Source: Cytospora piceicola
Taxonomy: Eukaryota; Ascomycota; Sordariomycetes; Diaporthales; Cytosporaceae
Direction: 5' to 3'
Length of the DNA stretch: 64,000 nucleotides
Assembly (NCBI GenBank): GCA_023375675.1
Contig: JALQBC010000011.1
Span: forward strand, 620,001 to 684,000
The notes beneath the pieces were generated by a model. That model saw only the letters and a list, made by a program, of their open reading frames with translations, searched no databases and had not been told where the DNA came from. Each line of letters opens with the position of its first letter. Within the stretch, counting starts at the first letter, position 1. Below, one piece after another: positions 1-10,680 of the stretch. The translations under genes and the position numbers were made by a program.

Positions 1-2329
1 TAAGAGGAAAGGGATAAGCTGGCCTTTTGCGGCCCTCGGTGTCGCTGAGTTGCACAAGCAAGACTTCCATAAGGCGATAGTCTCCTTCCAGTCTGCCTTG
101 AGGATGTCGCCTGACGACTATCACTCCTGGGTAGGACTCGGGGAGAGCTACTATAGCTCTGGCCGCTACATCTCAGGGATCAAAGCCATCCTGAATGCCC
201 AGAGGCTGGAGCAAGTATTGACTACTATCGGTCCCGACGAGACCTGGTTCACCAAATTCATGCTTGCTAATATCAAGCGCGAGCTTGGTGAATTCGACGA
301 GGCCATTGGGCTGTATCAGGACGTTATGCAGAGCAGGCCAGGTGAAGAGGGGGTGGCCATCGCCCTTATGCAGACACTTGTCGACAATGCATTGGACAGC
401 CTTGAGAAGGGCTTGTTCGGCAAGTCTGTGACAACTGCCAAGGAGGCGTTGGAATTTGCCATCAAGGCACCTGAAGAGATCAAGAATACGTTCAACTTTT
501 GGAAAGCCGTGGCCGACTCTTGCTCAATCTTCACCAGCATACAGGGCCGCGTGGCAGACCTCCCCTTGGATGTTGTCCGCACTCTCATCGGAGCTCATGA
601 TGACAAGCCAGAGTACCAATCGTTGAAAGAAGTCGATGGGGTCGGCAATGGTGTCATATTTGCGGAGGGCGTTTTTGCTGACGATGAGAAGGTGGGAGTC
701 GAGCTTACGCGTGCACTTCACGCCACGATTCTTGCCCACAAGCGTGCTATCCATGCTTCGGCGAACGATGTCTACGCACAAAGTGTGGCATACTACAACC
801 TCGGGTGGGCAGAACAGCGTGCACACATTTGTCTCCCTGAAAACCTGAAGAAGAAGTCCAGTCGATACTCCAAAGCCGCGGTTAAGTGCTTCAAGCGGGC
901 TATCGAGCTTGAGGCTGGTAATTCGGAGTTTTGGAATGCCCTGGGAGTGGTGACAAGCCAGATCAACCCGGCCGTGTCTCAACATGCCTTCGTTCGCAGT
1001 TTGTACCTGAACGAAAGAAGCGCTCAGGTATGGACAAACCTGGGTACGCTTGGGCTTATTCAGAACGACTTGGAAATGGCCAACGAGGCTCTCACTAGGG
1101 CGCAGTCGACAGACCCCGACTATGCACATGCGTGGCTCGGCCAAGGGCTCGTTGCTTTGATGCATGGCGATACGAAGGAGGCACGCAGTCTTTTCACCCA
1201 CGCCATGGAGATCTCAGAGTCTTCTTCCTTGGTATCGAGGCAACAGTACTCCTTGTCTATCTTCGACCATATCCTCACAGGACCTTCGGATACCAGCGTG
1301 AAGCCCCTTATCCAAGCAATCTTCGCACTTGGCCAGCTCCGCGGATCGAAGCCACAAAACCTTGCCTACGGCCATCTCTGTGCGATGTTCCAAGAGCGGA
1401 TCCAAGACAGCCAAAAGCCGGTAGAGCTCTTGGAGGAAATGTGCTCGACATTGGAGGCAGACTACGAGGTCACCGAATCTGCTCAGTCCCTCAAGAGGTT
1501 TGCCATGGCCAAGACAGATCTCGCAAGAGCTTATCTCGCGGTTGGTTCATACGACAAGGCCGTTGATTGCGGCGAGACGGCGCTACAGCTCAGCAGCGAT
1601 GAGTCGGACAGCGAACTGACCGCAGAGGAGCGCAGAAAGGCAAGATTGTCGGCACACGTCACTGTTGGCCTGGCCCAGTATTATTGCGGTCAACCGGATG
1701 AGGCAGTGACATACTTCGAATCGGCCCTAGAGGAATCAGACAACAACCCTGACGCTGTCTGTCTGCTGGCGCAGATCCTCTGGGCGACGGGATCAGACGA
1801 CGCTCGGGAGACTGCCCGCAACAAGCTCTTCGAGGTCATCGCGGAGAGACCGGACCACGTGCAATCGGTTGTCCTGCTCGGTGTCGTCGCCATTCTTGAC
1901 GACGACGAGGAAAGCCTGGAGGCGGTCACCACGGAGCTGGAGGGTCTGCGGACCAACGACAAGGTGACGTCTGCGGAACAATTCCAGATAGGAGAGGTGC
2001 TACAGGCGGCCGCAGCCCTGTCAGAGAAGGGCGCGGAAGCGAAGTTGATGAATGCAGCACAGACGGATGTGATGCTCTATCCCAATTTACCACACGGCTG
2101 GTCTAGCCTCGGAGATGCCGCTGGCGACCAAGATGAGACTTCACGGAAGATGGCAGTATTGGTAGCATCGAAGGGCATGCCACCGAAGGGCGATCTGGGT
2201 GCAGAAGACCTGGCAAAGGCATACTCGACGACGGGCGAGGCTGCAGATGGTCAGGTCGGCCTTGTTCTGGCACCTTGGTTGGAAAATGGATGGCAAAGCC
2301 TGGCGGATGTTGTAGGCGGACAGTCGTAG
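1..2329 (+). CDS. SKI3: Superkiller protein 3 (Ski3), TPR scaffold of the Ski complex, 3' part
   Basis: About 775 residues are visible. The frame is already open at base 2, so the start lies upstream of the window. The chain is almost entirely TPR-like helical repeats; examples are KAIVSFQSALRMSPDDYHSW near the visible start, KCFKRAIELEAGNSEFWNAL and MANEALTRAQSTDPDYAHAW in the middle, and a further set towards the C-terminus. The segment around WPFAALGVAE followed by the GLGESYYSSGRY repeat is the conserved Ski3/TTC37 signature. Known role: in the cytoplasm Ski3 scaffolds Ski2 helicase and Ski8, threading mRNA into the exosome for 3'-5' decay. No intron is seen in the visible part. It converges on the RMI1 gene, with about 109 bp between the stop codons. 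The family is clear; only the N-terminal half is missing because of the window edge. Confidence 0.9.
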   Translation, partial: KRKGISWPFAALGVAELHKQDFHKAIVSFQSALRMSPDDYHSWVGLGESYYSSGRYISGIKAILNAQRLEQVLTTIGPDETWFTKFMLANIKRELGEFDEAIGLYQDVMQSRPGEEGVAIALMQTLVDNALDSLEKGLFGKSVTTAKEALEFAIKAPEEIKNTFNFWKAVADSCSIFTSIQGRVADLPLDVVRTLIGAHDDKPEYQSLKEVDGVGNGVIFAEGVFADDEKVGVELTRALHATILAHKRAIHASANDVYAQSVAYYNLGWAEQRAHICLPENLKKKSSRYSKAAVKCFKRAIELEAGNSEFWNALGVVTSQINPAVSQHAFVRSLYLNERSAQVWTNLGTLGLIQNDLEMANEALTRAQSTDPDYAHAWLGQGLVALMHGDTKEARSLFTHAMEISESSSLVSRQQYSLSIFDHILTGPSDTSVKPLIQAIFALGQLRGSKPQNLAYGHLCAMFQERIQDSQKPVELLEEMCSTLEADYEVTESAQSLKRFAMAKTDLARAYLAVGSYDKAVDCGETALQLSSDESDSELTAEERRKARLSAHVTVGLAQYYCGQPDEAVTYFESALEESDNNPDAVCLLAQILWATGSDDARETARNKLFEVIAERPDHVQSVVLLGVVAILDDDEESLEAVTTELEGLRTNDKVTSAEQFQIGEVLQAAAALSEKGAEAKLMNAAQTDVMLYPNLPHGWSSLGDAAGDQDETSRKMAVLVASKGMPPKGDLGAEDLAKAYSTTGEAADGQVGLVLAPWLENGWQSLADVVGGQS

Positions 2330-2438
2330 ATTTGTGGATAGCTACTGATGAATTCATATGGTGTTGACAGAAGAAAGCGAGTTAAATGTTTTTTTATATT
2401 TGTGGATTTGTGACGCAATGCTTCCGAGTTGTACACAT

Positions 2439-3185
2439 CTAACCAGCGGCTTCAGCCTGACCTGGCCCAACTGTTTCTCTCAGCCGAGCGAGGCGACCTT
2501 CCAGCCATGCTTTCTGCCATGCCTCCACCTTCCCGCCCAAGAAATGACAAGTGCTAGGTTCCAGCAGGATAGTCCCTCTGGCCACAACCGTGCCCTTCCT
2601 GAGCAGGATCTTCTCTCCAATGTTCAGCGTGCCGATAGCTATCCTCGGGATCCGCGTCAGCTCAACGGCAAAGACCTTCTGCCCCTTGCAGTCCTGCAGC
2701 ACCAGCCGGTGAGTCGCATTCCTCGAAGCACCACCACCAGCGGCTTCCTGCGGCGGCGGCGGCGCGTCTTGCTCGTCCCCTTCGACACCGCCGCCGACAG
2801 GCAGCCGGACGACCTCGCGGCCCCTGGTCAGCTCGCCCCTCTCGACGGCCTCGAGCGCCTCGACCTGCTCCCACCTGCTCCTGGAGAGGTCCTCCAGGTC
2901 GACGACCTGCACGTAGACGTCGCGGGCCAGGCGGGCCTCCCGGGACGGCGGGCCGGCGGAGGGGGCTGGGGCGGGGGGGAAGCAGAGCGCCGGGGCGGCG
3001 GCGGGGTCCAGGAGGCCCGGGGCGGTGAGGTCCGAGGCCAGGAGGCGCGTCTTGGCCGTCATGACCAGGGAGGGGAGGGGCGGCGGCGGGGTGCGCGCCG
3101 AGACGAGGGCCTGCAGCCAGGGCTGGGACGGGGGCGGGAGGCCCAGGGCTTGGAGCTGGCTGCGGATCTGGGCGGCTAGGCTCAT
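2439..3185 (-). CDS. RMI1: RecQ-mediated genome instability protein 1 (Rmi1)
   Basis: Single-exon gene, about 248 aa from the MSLAAQIRSQLQALGLPPPS start at 3185. An in-frame ATG at 3209 would add 8 residues, but the internal Met matches the usual Rmi1 N-terminus better. The N-terminal helical part with the SQPWLQALVSAR motif precedes an OB-fold segment (YVQVVDLEDLSRSRWEQVEA), an ALEAVERGELTRGREVVRLP stretch, a proline/glycine-rich loop of about 35 residues, and the last strands (TLNIGEKILLRKGTVVARG). Known role: Rmi1 binds Top3 and the RecQ helicase Sgs1 to dissolve double Holliday junctions. The length fits fungal Rmi1. The middle of the gene (about 2700-3150) is much richer in G+C than its ends. 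It is head to head with VPS51 and tail to tail with SKI3. Confidence 0.85.
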   Translation of the reverse strand: MSLAAQIRSQLQALGLPPPSQPWLQALVSARTPPPPLPSLVMTAKTRLLASDLTAPGLLDPAAAPALCFPPAPAPSAGPPSREARLARDVYVQVVDLEDLSRSRWEQVEALEAVERGELTRGREVVRLPVGGGVEGDEQDAPPPPQEAAGGGASRNATHRLVLQDCKGQKVFAVELTRIPRIAIGTLNIGEKILLRKGTVVARGTILLEPSTCHFLGGKVEAWQKAWLEGRLARLRETVGPGQAEAAG

Positions 3186-3849
3186 TGTGGCCGGGTTCTT
3201 GGGGGTCATGTCATGGGTGATTGTAGGTGTTTGATTTCCTGGGGGTGAAGCATGCTGTTGTTTTGTAATATTTTATTTGTGTTGTCTCTGTAGTTGGGAT
3301 GCTGTTAGATACCGACAGAGGGCGTTACTCCCTATAGGTTGTTGGCGTATTGCTTCCCCAGAAACCGGTTGACTGTCATCGATGAACCTCCGGCATTGCA
3401 TGCTAGATGAGTTGCTGACCACAACCTGTTTTAAACCGGCTGGATGAAATATGGTTGCAGAGTGAAATCTCCCATGTCATTTCAGTGTTTTATGTGGTAT
3501 GGAACTGTACTTCGGTACTTACTAAGTACCTAAGTACCTAAGTAGATACTAGTCGGCTTCTGGAAGCGGGAAGCCCCGCTAATTAGGTAAATATGCATTA
3601 GTGCAATGCGGCCTGTTGCTTTGGTTATTACACCGTTATAGGTGTCTTGCTGCTGCTACTGAGACGATTGCTACTGGACAGCAACTTGGACAACAATAAG
3701 AACAGTCGCAACTCACCAGCCCAAACGACTCGGTGTCTCTTATACCCAGCAAAAAAGGGATAATTCAATTCTGCCGGAGCTCGAACTCCCCTTTTCGTCC
3801 AATTGCAAAAGACCTGGCAGCCGTCAAAAGGGGCTGCTAACACATCACA
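3186..3849. promoter_or_regulatory. Shared upstream region of RMI1 and VPS51
   Basis: No supportable coding sequence. This stretch separates two divergent genes and should hold both promoters. It contains a cluster of overlapping GTACCTAAGTA / AAGTACCTAAGTAG-type palindromic words near 3515-3550, of a kind repeated in several other intergenic regions of this window. Pyrimidine-rich sequence precedes the VPS51 start. Confidence 0.5.
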
Positions 3850-4775
3850 ATGTCCACGATAGCCACCCCCAGAGACCCTCACTCCTCCATGAGACGAACG
3901 GCATCCTCACAGGCCATCGCAACTCCCACATCCTCCGCACGCCCGAGCCTCGACGTCCCACGATCGGCCACCAGCTCCCCCGTCCCCGGCAGCGCGCCCT
4001 TCCCTGCAAAGCGGAACAACCGCGCCGCCCTCCGCGAGTACTACAACCTCAAGAAGACGTCAGCCGGTGCTGCCGCCACACCCCCCTTGCTCGAGGTCAC
4101 CGATGCCGACTCGGTCGTGGGCGACGAGCTCTCCCACTCAGATGTCCCGACCTCCGAGATCGACGTGGCCGGCTTCGACGCCGACGCCTACGTCAAGGCG
4201 AGGCTCAACGATAGCAGCCTCGAGGAGCTGCTCAAGGTCTACACGCGAGTTCTGGGCGAGATACGGGCGCTGGACGCAGAGAAGAAGGCGTTGGTCTATG
4301 ACAACTACAGCAAACTCATCACGGCGACCGAGACAATACGGAAGGTGCGGAACAGCTCCGATCTGGCCTTCTTGGCTTGTCTCCCTTTGTAAGGCTAACC
4401 GGCTTGTTACGATAGATGCGCGCCAACATGGACCCCCTGAACCCGATGGCCTCGACTTTGGACCCAGCCATCGCCCATATATACTCACAGGCCTCGTCGA
4501 TAAGAGACACACTACGAAAATCAGCACCCAAACCCGAGGAGAGCGAGAGCAGAGAAGAGGAGGAAGCCAGGAAGCGCAGGACCAGGGAGCTTGTCGCAGA
4601 GGTGCTACAAACCCCTGCACGGATGCGGACGTTGGTACAAGATGGCAAGGTTGAAGGGGCCAGGGAGGCATGGAGGTTACCGAAGAAACTGCTCCTGACA
4701 TGGAAAGAGAAGCGAATAGGCGGTGCAGATGTCGACGCATGTCTGGCAGAAGGGGAAGCAGCCCTCAAGGGATAG
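3850..4775 (+). CDS. VPS51: Vps51/Vps67-family subunit of the GARP tethering complex
   Basis: Two exons, 3850-4344 and 4416-4775, give 284 aa. The 71-nt intron has donor GTGCGG, a GCTAAC branch site at about 4394 and a TAG acceptor; joining restores the motif ETIRKMRANMDPLNPMAS. The N-terminus is Ser/Pro-rich and probably disordered. It is followed by an ALREYYNLK segment, a Vps51 core with DAYVKARLNDSSLEELLKVY and DNYSKLITATETIRKM, and a C-terminal charged coiled-coil region rich in Glu and Arg. Known role: GARP tethers endosome-derived vesicles at the trans-Golgi, and Vps51 links it to the SNARE Tlg1. It is divergent from RMI1 and converges on NIF3, with about 100 bp between stops. The length is normal for short fungal Vps51 proteins. 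Confidence 0.85.
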
Positions 4776-4875
4776 ACGAGCTCAACAACGTAGGAGCGAG
4801 CGTAGACCGATGATGTTCTTATAGATTGATACCCCCCGGATTCACATTCCCGGCCCAGGGGCTTCCCGGGCAAAC

Positions 4876-6208
4876 TCATGCGCCGAGGGCCTCGACGTCC
4901 CAGATCTCAAAGGGGTCGGCGTCCTCGGTGCTGACCAGAACCTGCGCCCCGGCGTCCGCCTTCCTCAGTTCCGCCTCCAGCGCCGGCTGCATCCTCTGCT
5001 TCAGGTACGCCCTCTCCGAGTTGCTATGGAACACGGTGATGACCACCTTGCCCTCCATGGTGGCCCGCAGCGCGTTGTGGTGCGTCATCTCGCCCGTCAC
5101 CAGCACGTCGACGTCGCAGCCCTTGAGCACGTCCCACCCGGAGCCCGCACACACCGCGGCGGACCGGACCCTCCTCGCCGAGACGGGGCCCTGCTGCTGC
5201 TGCTGCCGCCGCCTCGGCGCCGCCACCATGACGTGCCTGAGGCCGCCGAGCCCCTCCGCCAGGCGGCGCACCACGTCGGCCAGGGGGACCGCCTCGGCGA
5301 AGTCGACCCTCCTGCCGTAGCCGGCGCCCTCGAAGCCCGCGGGGGGCGCGGAGGCGGTGGGCTGGACGGCGGCGGCGGCGGCGGAGCGGCGGCTGGCGCC
5401 CTGCCCGCCGGGGGGCCCGCCGCTGATGATGTCGACCAGCCAGTCGTTCAGGCCGCCCGGGACGGCGTCGACGGCCGTGTGCGGGCAGTAGACGGCGATG
5501 TTCCTCTGCGCCAGCTGGAGGAGGATCCGCTGCTGGGGGTCCACGAGGTCGATGGACTTGAGGCCCCTGAAGATGAAAGGGTCTGTAATTGTGCGTCTGT
5601 TGTCAATGTTTGAATGATACATGAGTGGGGGGAGGAAAGCAAGCAAGCTCAGATACGTATCAAGGCTGGGTGCAGCATGAATGAGTGAGTGGGTGAGTGG
5701 GTGAGTGCAACGTACGGTAGCTCACGATGACGGATGCCTTCCGGTCCACGGCCTCTTGCGCAACACCGGGGCTGAGGTCGTTGGTGAGAAGAACGATCTT
5801 ATTATCGGGCGTAGCGTCGAGGCCTAGGGTCTTTTGACCGTCGGAGTCGATGTTGCCCAGAAGAAGGCCCACGTTGTCCCAGGCCCTGTCGGCCACCTCC
5901 TCTGGGTAGCTGTATGGAGCAAGGGTTAGCTCGATATCTCCTTGTTGAGTGGATGTGTGGGTGTGAAGGCCGGAGTCTTACAGTGATCTCATGGCTCCCA
6001 CCACCATTCGCGTGAATGGGGTGTTCTGAGGGCCTTGTGCTGCCATGTTTGATATGTTTGCCCGGCTGGAGGGCGTCCTGGCGAGTATCTTTGGAGAGAA
6101 ATGGGTAGGTGATTGGTTGATGGACAAGAATGATCGAGGAAGTGCAGCACTGAGTGAAAGTAGTGGCCTCAGTTTTTGAGACATAGATGTAGCAATAACT
6201 TTGCTCAT
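4876..6208 (-). CDS. NIF3: NIF3-family (NGG1-interacting factor 3) metal-binding protein
   Basis: Three exons on the minus strand: 6208-5982, 5909-5716 and 5582-4876, giving 375 aa. Introns are 72 nt and 133 nt with GTAAG and GTACG donors; the second contains tandem GAGTGGGT words. Splicing restores MRSLYPEEVADRAWDNVGLL and IVSYHPFIFRGLKSI, two NIF3 signatures with the conserved H of the dinuclear metal site. Later motifs are CPHTAVDAVPGGLNDWL and VTGEMTHHNAL. Known family: toroidal hexamers with a two-metal centre, cytosolic or mitochondrial, exact reaction unsettled. The first about 50 residues (from MSQKLRPLLSLSAALPRSF at 6184) are Arg/Ser/Leu-rich without acidic residues and look like a mitochondrial presequence. 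An internal Met (MAAQGPQN, 6046) would give a 321-aa form without it. The last exon has a GC-rich Ala/Gly/Gln insert. Confidence 0.88.
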
Positions 6209-6687
6209 TCAATTCGAAATGTTGTCGATTCGTATCAGCCTGCCTAGTGACGATTGAATGGCTGAGAAGGTGATGCAGTTAGTTGTCGAGGTGCAGGAGT
6301 AGTGATACGGGACAAAAGTTAAGGACACGGCTAATATGTAGTGACATCTCTAGCGCTCATAAGTAGTTGGTACTCCTGACAGAGCGGTCACTTCTAGTAG
6401 TGGGTCTTCCAGACTTCACAGTTGCAAAACCTCGATAGTTCTGCCGATTGGGTATCGGTCATCTCCACACATATCTATCTTCACATTCACGTCTTCTAAA
6501 AGTTGCATTTGTTCATCCTACCTCACAGCTTATTCCGTATGTAAGTCTGACAAAGCCATGTCCTTCCTACATCAATGCCAACTCTCGTGCTGACAGACAA
6601 TCACCCAAAAGAGCTGCATCAGTCGGCTCGACTCCACAACCACGGGACCGCATCTCGTCATCGCCTTTGGCCTTTTGTCTCACCGCC
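6209..6687. promoter_or_regulatory. Shared upstream region of NIF3 and BOL2
   Basis: Divergent intergenic region of about 480 bp with no coding sequence that can be defended. The part next to BOL2 (about 6440-6687) is pyrimidine-rich and is probably its 5' leader. Confidence 0.5.
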
Positions 6688-7141
6688 ATGGACGGCTCAG
6701 CAATATCAGAGGCCAGCCTCAAGGCCGCCATCACCGAGCGTCTCAACGCCGTTCATGTCGACATCACTGATATGTCTGGTTCGTGCTCGGAATTGCCCAT
6801 CCACTCCCATCTAGCCCCAAACCCAAGAAGCCCCTGGATTAGATACACCCCGCTATCCAAGAGTATAGGCATCTGGTTTCTCTAACAACGATTCTCATGT
6901 AGGAGGATGTGGCCAGGCATTTTCGACACTGATCGTGTCCCCTGAGTTCGCCGGGAAGAACTCACTAAAGAGGCATCGCGCCGTCAATGCGGCGTTGAAG
7001 GAGGAGATCGCTGCCATCCATGCCTGGACTGCCAAGTGCCAAACGCCCGAGGAGTGGGAAAAACAGAAGGCCGCCACCGGCCAGGATGACCCTCTCATGG
7101 ATGGTACTGTAGATGGAAAGGTCCAGGGAACTACTGCGTAA
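6688..7141 (+). CDS. BOL2: BolA-family protein, Bol2/Fra2 type
   Basis: Two exons, 6688-6778 and 6903-7141, give 109 aa. The 124-nt intron has donor GTTCGT, a TCTAAC branch site near 6880 and acceptor TAG; joining recreates TDMSGGCGQAFSTLIVSPEF. BolA hallmarks are the GCGQ cysteine loop, the KRHRAVNAALKEEI helix with the conserved His, and the HAWTAKCQTPEEWEKQ tail, which separates Bol2/Fra2 from the mitochondrial Bol1/Bol3 group. Known role: Bol2/Fra2 binds monothiol glutaredoxins Grx3/4 through a [2Fe-2S] cluster and takes part in cytosolic iron sensing. There is no targeting sequence, in line with a cytosolic/nuclear place. The C-terminal about 25 residues beyond the fold are polar and poorly conserved. 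It is head to head with NIF3. Confidence 0.85.
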
Positions 7142-8085
7142 GGATGGGTTCTCCAATGGTAAATAGTAGGACATTACACCTGAGCAACTAATGATATTGG
7201 TATAAGTTGAGTCCTGTTTGATCGTGATATCTGAATGGCTTGCCTGAACAGGGAATCCTGGGACTCAGCAAGAGCGAATATTGTACGCAGATGGGTGTTT
7301 TTATTATGATGCAGTTCGACAATGATATCAGGGGCTCGTGCTTATCAAATGGTGCACATAGGTACTTGTTTAAGTAGTAAGGACTATTAGCATACTCTTC
7401 AAGGAAGAACCGGTCTTTGCTTGTCTTGCTATGAAAAGCCTTGGCTTTTGCCAATGTGTGTAGGATGTCCGCGAGGGTCTTCATAGTTGTGATTGACGGT
7501 ATATACATGTAGAACCAAAGGATTGGGCGAAGCAAAACCGGAAAAGACATCTGGACAGCTGTTTGCCGTCCGTGTTTCGTTATGTTCTTTTGGAGGAAAA
7601 CTTCTTTTGGTGCCAAATCTCGTGGTGCTTTTATCTCATAAGTAGTTCAGTCAGTCTTCAAACCAACCGGAATTTTTGAAATGATGCACCCAAGGACCTT
7701 TAAGCAACCTTAGGATTTCACTTATACCGCACTATACACTCGATAACTGATAAACCTAGTATATGTTGATTAACCTTGTTCATGCCAGCTCTTTTCATGC
7801 TGCCTGGAAGGCGGTGAGGCTGCCTCATCCATGGTAAGACCTCATCAAGATCGCTTTCCTCACTCCCACGTGTCAAGTGCTAGGTAATTGCTAGTTGACT
7901 TCCTGCAATGCCAGCCACACTTCGACACCTGCGACACGAACTCGCCTCAGCATTTGTCCGCATTATGGACGTCAACGACACGGTCGTCATTGCAACATCA
8001 TCGACCGCGGACTTTCATACCAAAGCCCGGAAAGCCAAACATCTACTGCATGTGGCAGTACGTCACGCTACAGCCCATCGCATCT
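7142..8085. other. Start of the accessory island, no confident gene
   Basis: AT-rich sequence downstream of BOL2. A 142-codon open frame on the minus strand (7616-7188) shows no recognisable domain or coding signature. Short plus-strand frames at 7888-8200 overlap each other in three frames and look random. I see no RNA gene or repeat here. Confidence 0.4.
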
Positions 8086-8520
8086 TCAGTGGCTCGCCGG
8101 AAGCATTCTTCTGCCGCTTCTTGCGAGCCAGGAGTCGAAGGTGATATCCGGAAACGATCCTCGATCCGCTGATAAGAGAAGGATGTTCCCCTGCCAGTAG
8201 TCGCCCGATGTGAGGGAGACTGGGGCATGCGGGTAATACTCCCACAGCGTGATCGTGTCGACTGCGGCCGCCTCGAGTGTACCCTGGGCCGTGGAAAAAG
8301 GCTGTGCGGCTTGTGGACGCGGCCATATCAATGATGAAATGCTTGTAGGGAGAGCATCTTTTCACCAATTCTTCCAACCTCCACCGCGCCGTCCGTCACA
8401 TGCTAGAGATGGTTCAGCGTGGCGAGGGGGGCGGGACTTTCCAGCTTCAAACCACCCCCGTCCACTGAGACAACAATATCCGGATTCTCAGCAGCAGCAC
8501 ACTAGGTGCATAAGTTAGTC
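8086..8520 (-). pseudogene. Remnant of an APH/aminoglycoside-phosphotransferase-like kinase
   Basis: On the minus strand a coding-like stretch (NPDIVVSVDGGGLKLESPAP, about 8490-8430) is cut by stops and frame changes. A second frame (8331-8086) then carries LTSGDYWQGNILLLSADRG, which matches the catalytic loop of the APH/choline-kinase fold (usually H-G-D-x-W-x-G-N-I-L), with S in place of the His. A short FDSWLARSG follows where family members have the (I/V)DWELA metal-binding segment. No frame stays open over the expected length of about 300 codons, so the gene is broken. The family call rests on one motif plus spacing and is moderate at best. Confidence 0.4.
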
Positions 8521-9392
8521 TGACGATTCTATCGTCACTTAGTTTAGCTGACATTAATAACAAAAACCACACACGCAACCTACGGTGCAACAAAACGGCA
8601 CTTTTTCGATTGGGTTCATCCTGTAGTCCTTGCCCACGATGTAAGACTTCTACTAGCGGTTTGCTTCTATATTTGCAGAGCTACCTACCTCAGGTATCAT
8701 CTCACCACTGCTGATAGTGTGAGGAGAATCCAAGGTAATTGTAGAGCCCACGTGCAGCGCTTCCCTCAGACAACATCAGGCCATCTTCATAAGTGTCATT
8801 GAAGTTAGCAAAGCACATTACCAGATGCTTTCCAGGAATATTGTCTGGAATCTCACTGCTTTGCGTACTTATCACGGACTCCGTGAACAGTGTGCAATCC
8901 AGGTGGTGGAAAGTGTGTGTAGGTGCCACAGAGGACGTTCCTGCGCCGTAGGGAGTACATACAGCTTGGATATGCTGAACGGAAGCTATGTGAGAACGTG
9001 GTGGGCTGTTATAGACTATATATGGTATGTGAGACAGTATGCAGAGGACAATGCATATACATCTGATGTGAGTTCGTCAGGGTACAGAGGGAGACACCTT
9101 CCGTCAGACCACTGAGTCTCGTATATGGAAGTGCTATCTATGACCAAGTTGTTGTAGTCTCTTTTGAGTAACGCTTTCGATGAAACAGATATCGTAGCCA
9201 TGTGTGTTTCTGCGTTCATGTGCAGCACTCCAGTATCCTACTCTGTGGAGGACGATGAGACGACGAAGTTCTTCAGCGACTATAGAAACTTTGTGGTACA
9301 CCTCAAGGTCTTGCCCATGCAATGTAGAAGCCACTGGCAGGTGCATTTATTGTACTTAGATGAGACCGCATGCTTATGTAAATTCTTTTCCA
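8521..9392. other. Unassigned stretch with short open frames
   Basis: Two minus-strand frames (8929-8702, 75 codons, and 9228-9016, 70 codons) have some coding-like composition but no motif I recognise. No splice arrangement joins them convincingly. They are probably relics of one decayed gene. Confidence 0.25.
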
Positions 9393-10553
9393 TCATCTTT
9401 GCATTCTATAACGGTTAGGCATAGCACCAGCAGGAATCCGACCCATGCTGGCATTGTGATTGTGCAGGTGCTGCTGAGCCGCCTGGTTGGAAGTGCTGCC
9501 CAGGCCTGCTCCAGACACATTCATAAGGTTTGGAACGTCATTGGCATAAAAAGGACGGCTGCAGCTTGGGAGGAGTGGCAAGCACGCTGCTGCTGTTGGT
9601 AAGGGTCGACGCGGTCAGCAAACTTCTGCTCGATGGGTAGTGCCGTCGAAATGTCACCCTCCTCGCTATGCCAGTGATAGACAGTGGCATTGCCGCCCAT
9701 TTGCGTCAGTGGGACGCCTAGAAATGGCCTCCAGAGGTTTACATCTTGTAGCTGCTGGATAGGCTCTGTGGATGACTGGCTCATGGCCAAATGTGAAGCG
9801 AAGAGCAATAGAAGATACCCACCTGCTGAGGGACGCTGAATACCCTAGGGTAGCTGATCTCTCGGGCCTGCGGTGTCGAACTGTCTACTACTGGTAGCAT
9901 ACTCTCCGTAGTCGTACTCCCCAAGGCTTCACCCAGACTTTAGCGGGGCCATCGCCCGAAGGTTTAGCGGCAGCGGCGTTATCAGGCTGAGAAACGCCGA
10001 CGTTGTTGCTGGGCAGGGCTGCAGACATGGCAGACGTGTTGAATGCGGCGTTGTCTGGCCCTCAGGGTGAGCTGCAGTCGGAGTGGCCTTGCAGGTCCAG
10101 CCGGTGGAAGGATTGTTGCCATCCTAGCCGGATCGAGAACGGAAGCTGATAACCTAGGCCGAGACAACGTGTTAGATATTATAGATAATACTGAGTAAGG
10201 GAAGTCGGGAAGTACGGGCGGAGTAGCAGGTGGGATTGTGGTAATATAAGTCGGGTAGCTTTTATCCGTTGAAGAGGGCAGGGAAAATGTGTCGTTATTG
10301 CTGTTTTTATGGAAGCTTACGTAGACGCCCTCTGTAGCGGTTCCGTTTTCGATGACACTAAGGTATATTCAGACTTGCTGAGGCAAGGTACTGAAGTTGA
10401 TGTGGTGACGGGCAAGTCCGCTGCTTCTGGCGCTTTTTGATAGACTTGGGGAGGATCCCAAATCTGCTCCTTGATCTCTGCGGTCGGTTCGGTATCGAGC
10501 TGACGTTGAAGATCAATGTAGTTGGAGCCCTTGTGGGTTTTAAACCACACCAT
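9393..10553 (-). pseudogene. Fragments of an unidentified decayed gene
   Basis: A series of coding-like minus-strand frames follow one another in order: 10553-10317 (78 codons, begins MVWFKTHKGSNYIDLQRQ), 10028-9888 (46 codons, MSAALPSNNVGVSQPDNAAA), and 9784-9521 (about 87 codons, MSQSSTEPIQQLQDVNLWRP). Near 9915 the reading can be carried on in another frame as EYDYGEYATSSRQFDTAG, which suggests a frameshift just before the stop of the 46-codon piece. None of the pieces matches a family I know, and no clean intron set joins them. I infer a disrupted gene, or two neighbouring ones, of unknown function. Confidence 0.3.
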
Positions 10554-10680
10554 GGAAACTTGGTCCAGTGTTACCCTGAGCCCGATGGTTGATGAGGAGA
10601 GAAGGCTGATGAGGAGAGAAGGTTACACAAATCCCGAAGGTTGTCGAGAGTCTGTTCGTCTGTGAGGGGATGGGTCCACG

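Noticed and set aside
3025..3234. Short plus-strand frame with a hydrophobic C-terminus over the RMI1 start
   Set aside because: Antisense shadow of RMI1's GC-rich region.
4389..4415. GTAAGG as donor of the VPS51 intron
   Set aside because: It would make a 27-nt intron and break the frame; GTGCGG at 4345 gives a normal 71-nt intron and restores the conserved motif.
5026..5613. Plus-strand frame of 195 codons over NIF3
   Set aside because: Antisense of the GC-rich NIF3 exon, no family motif.
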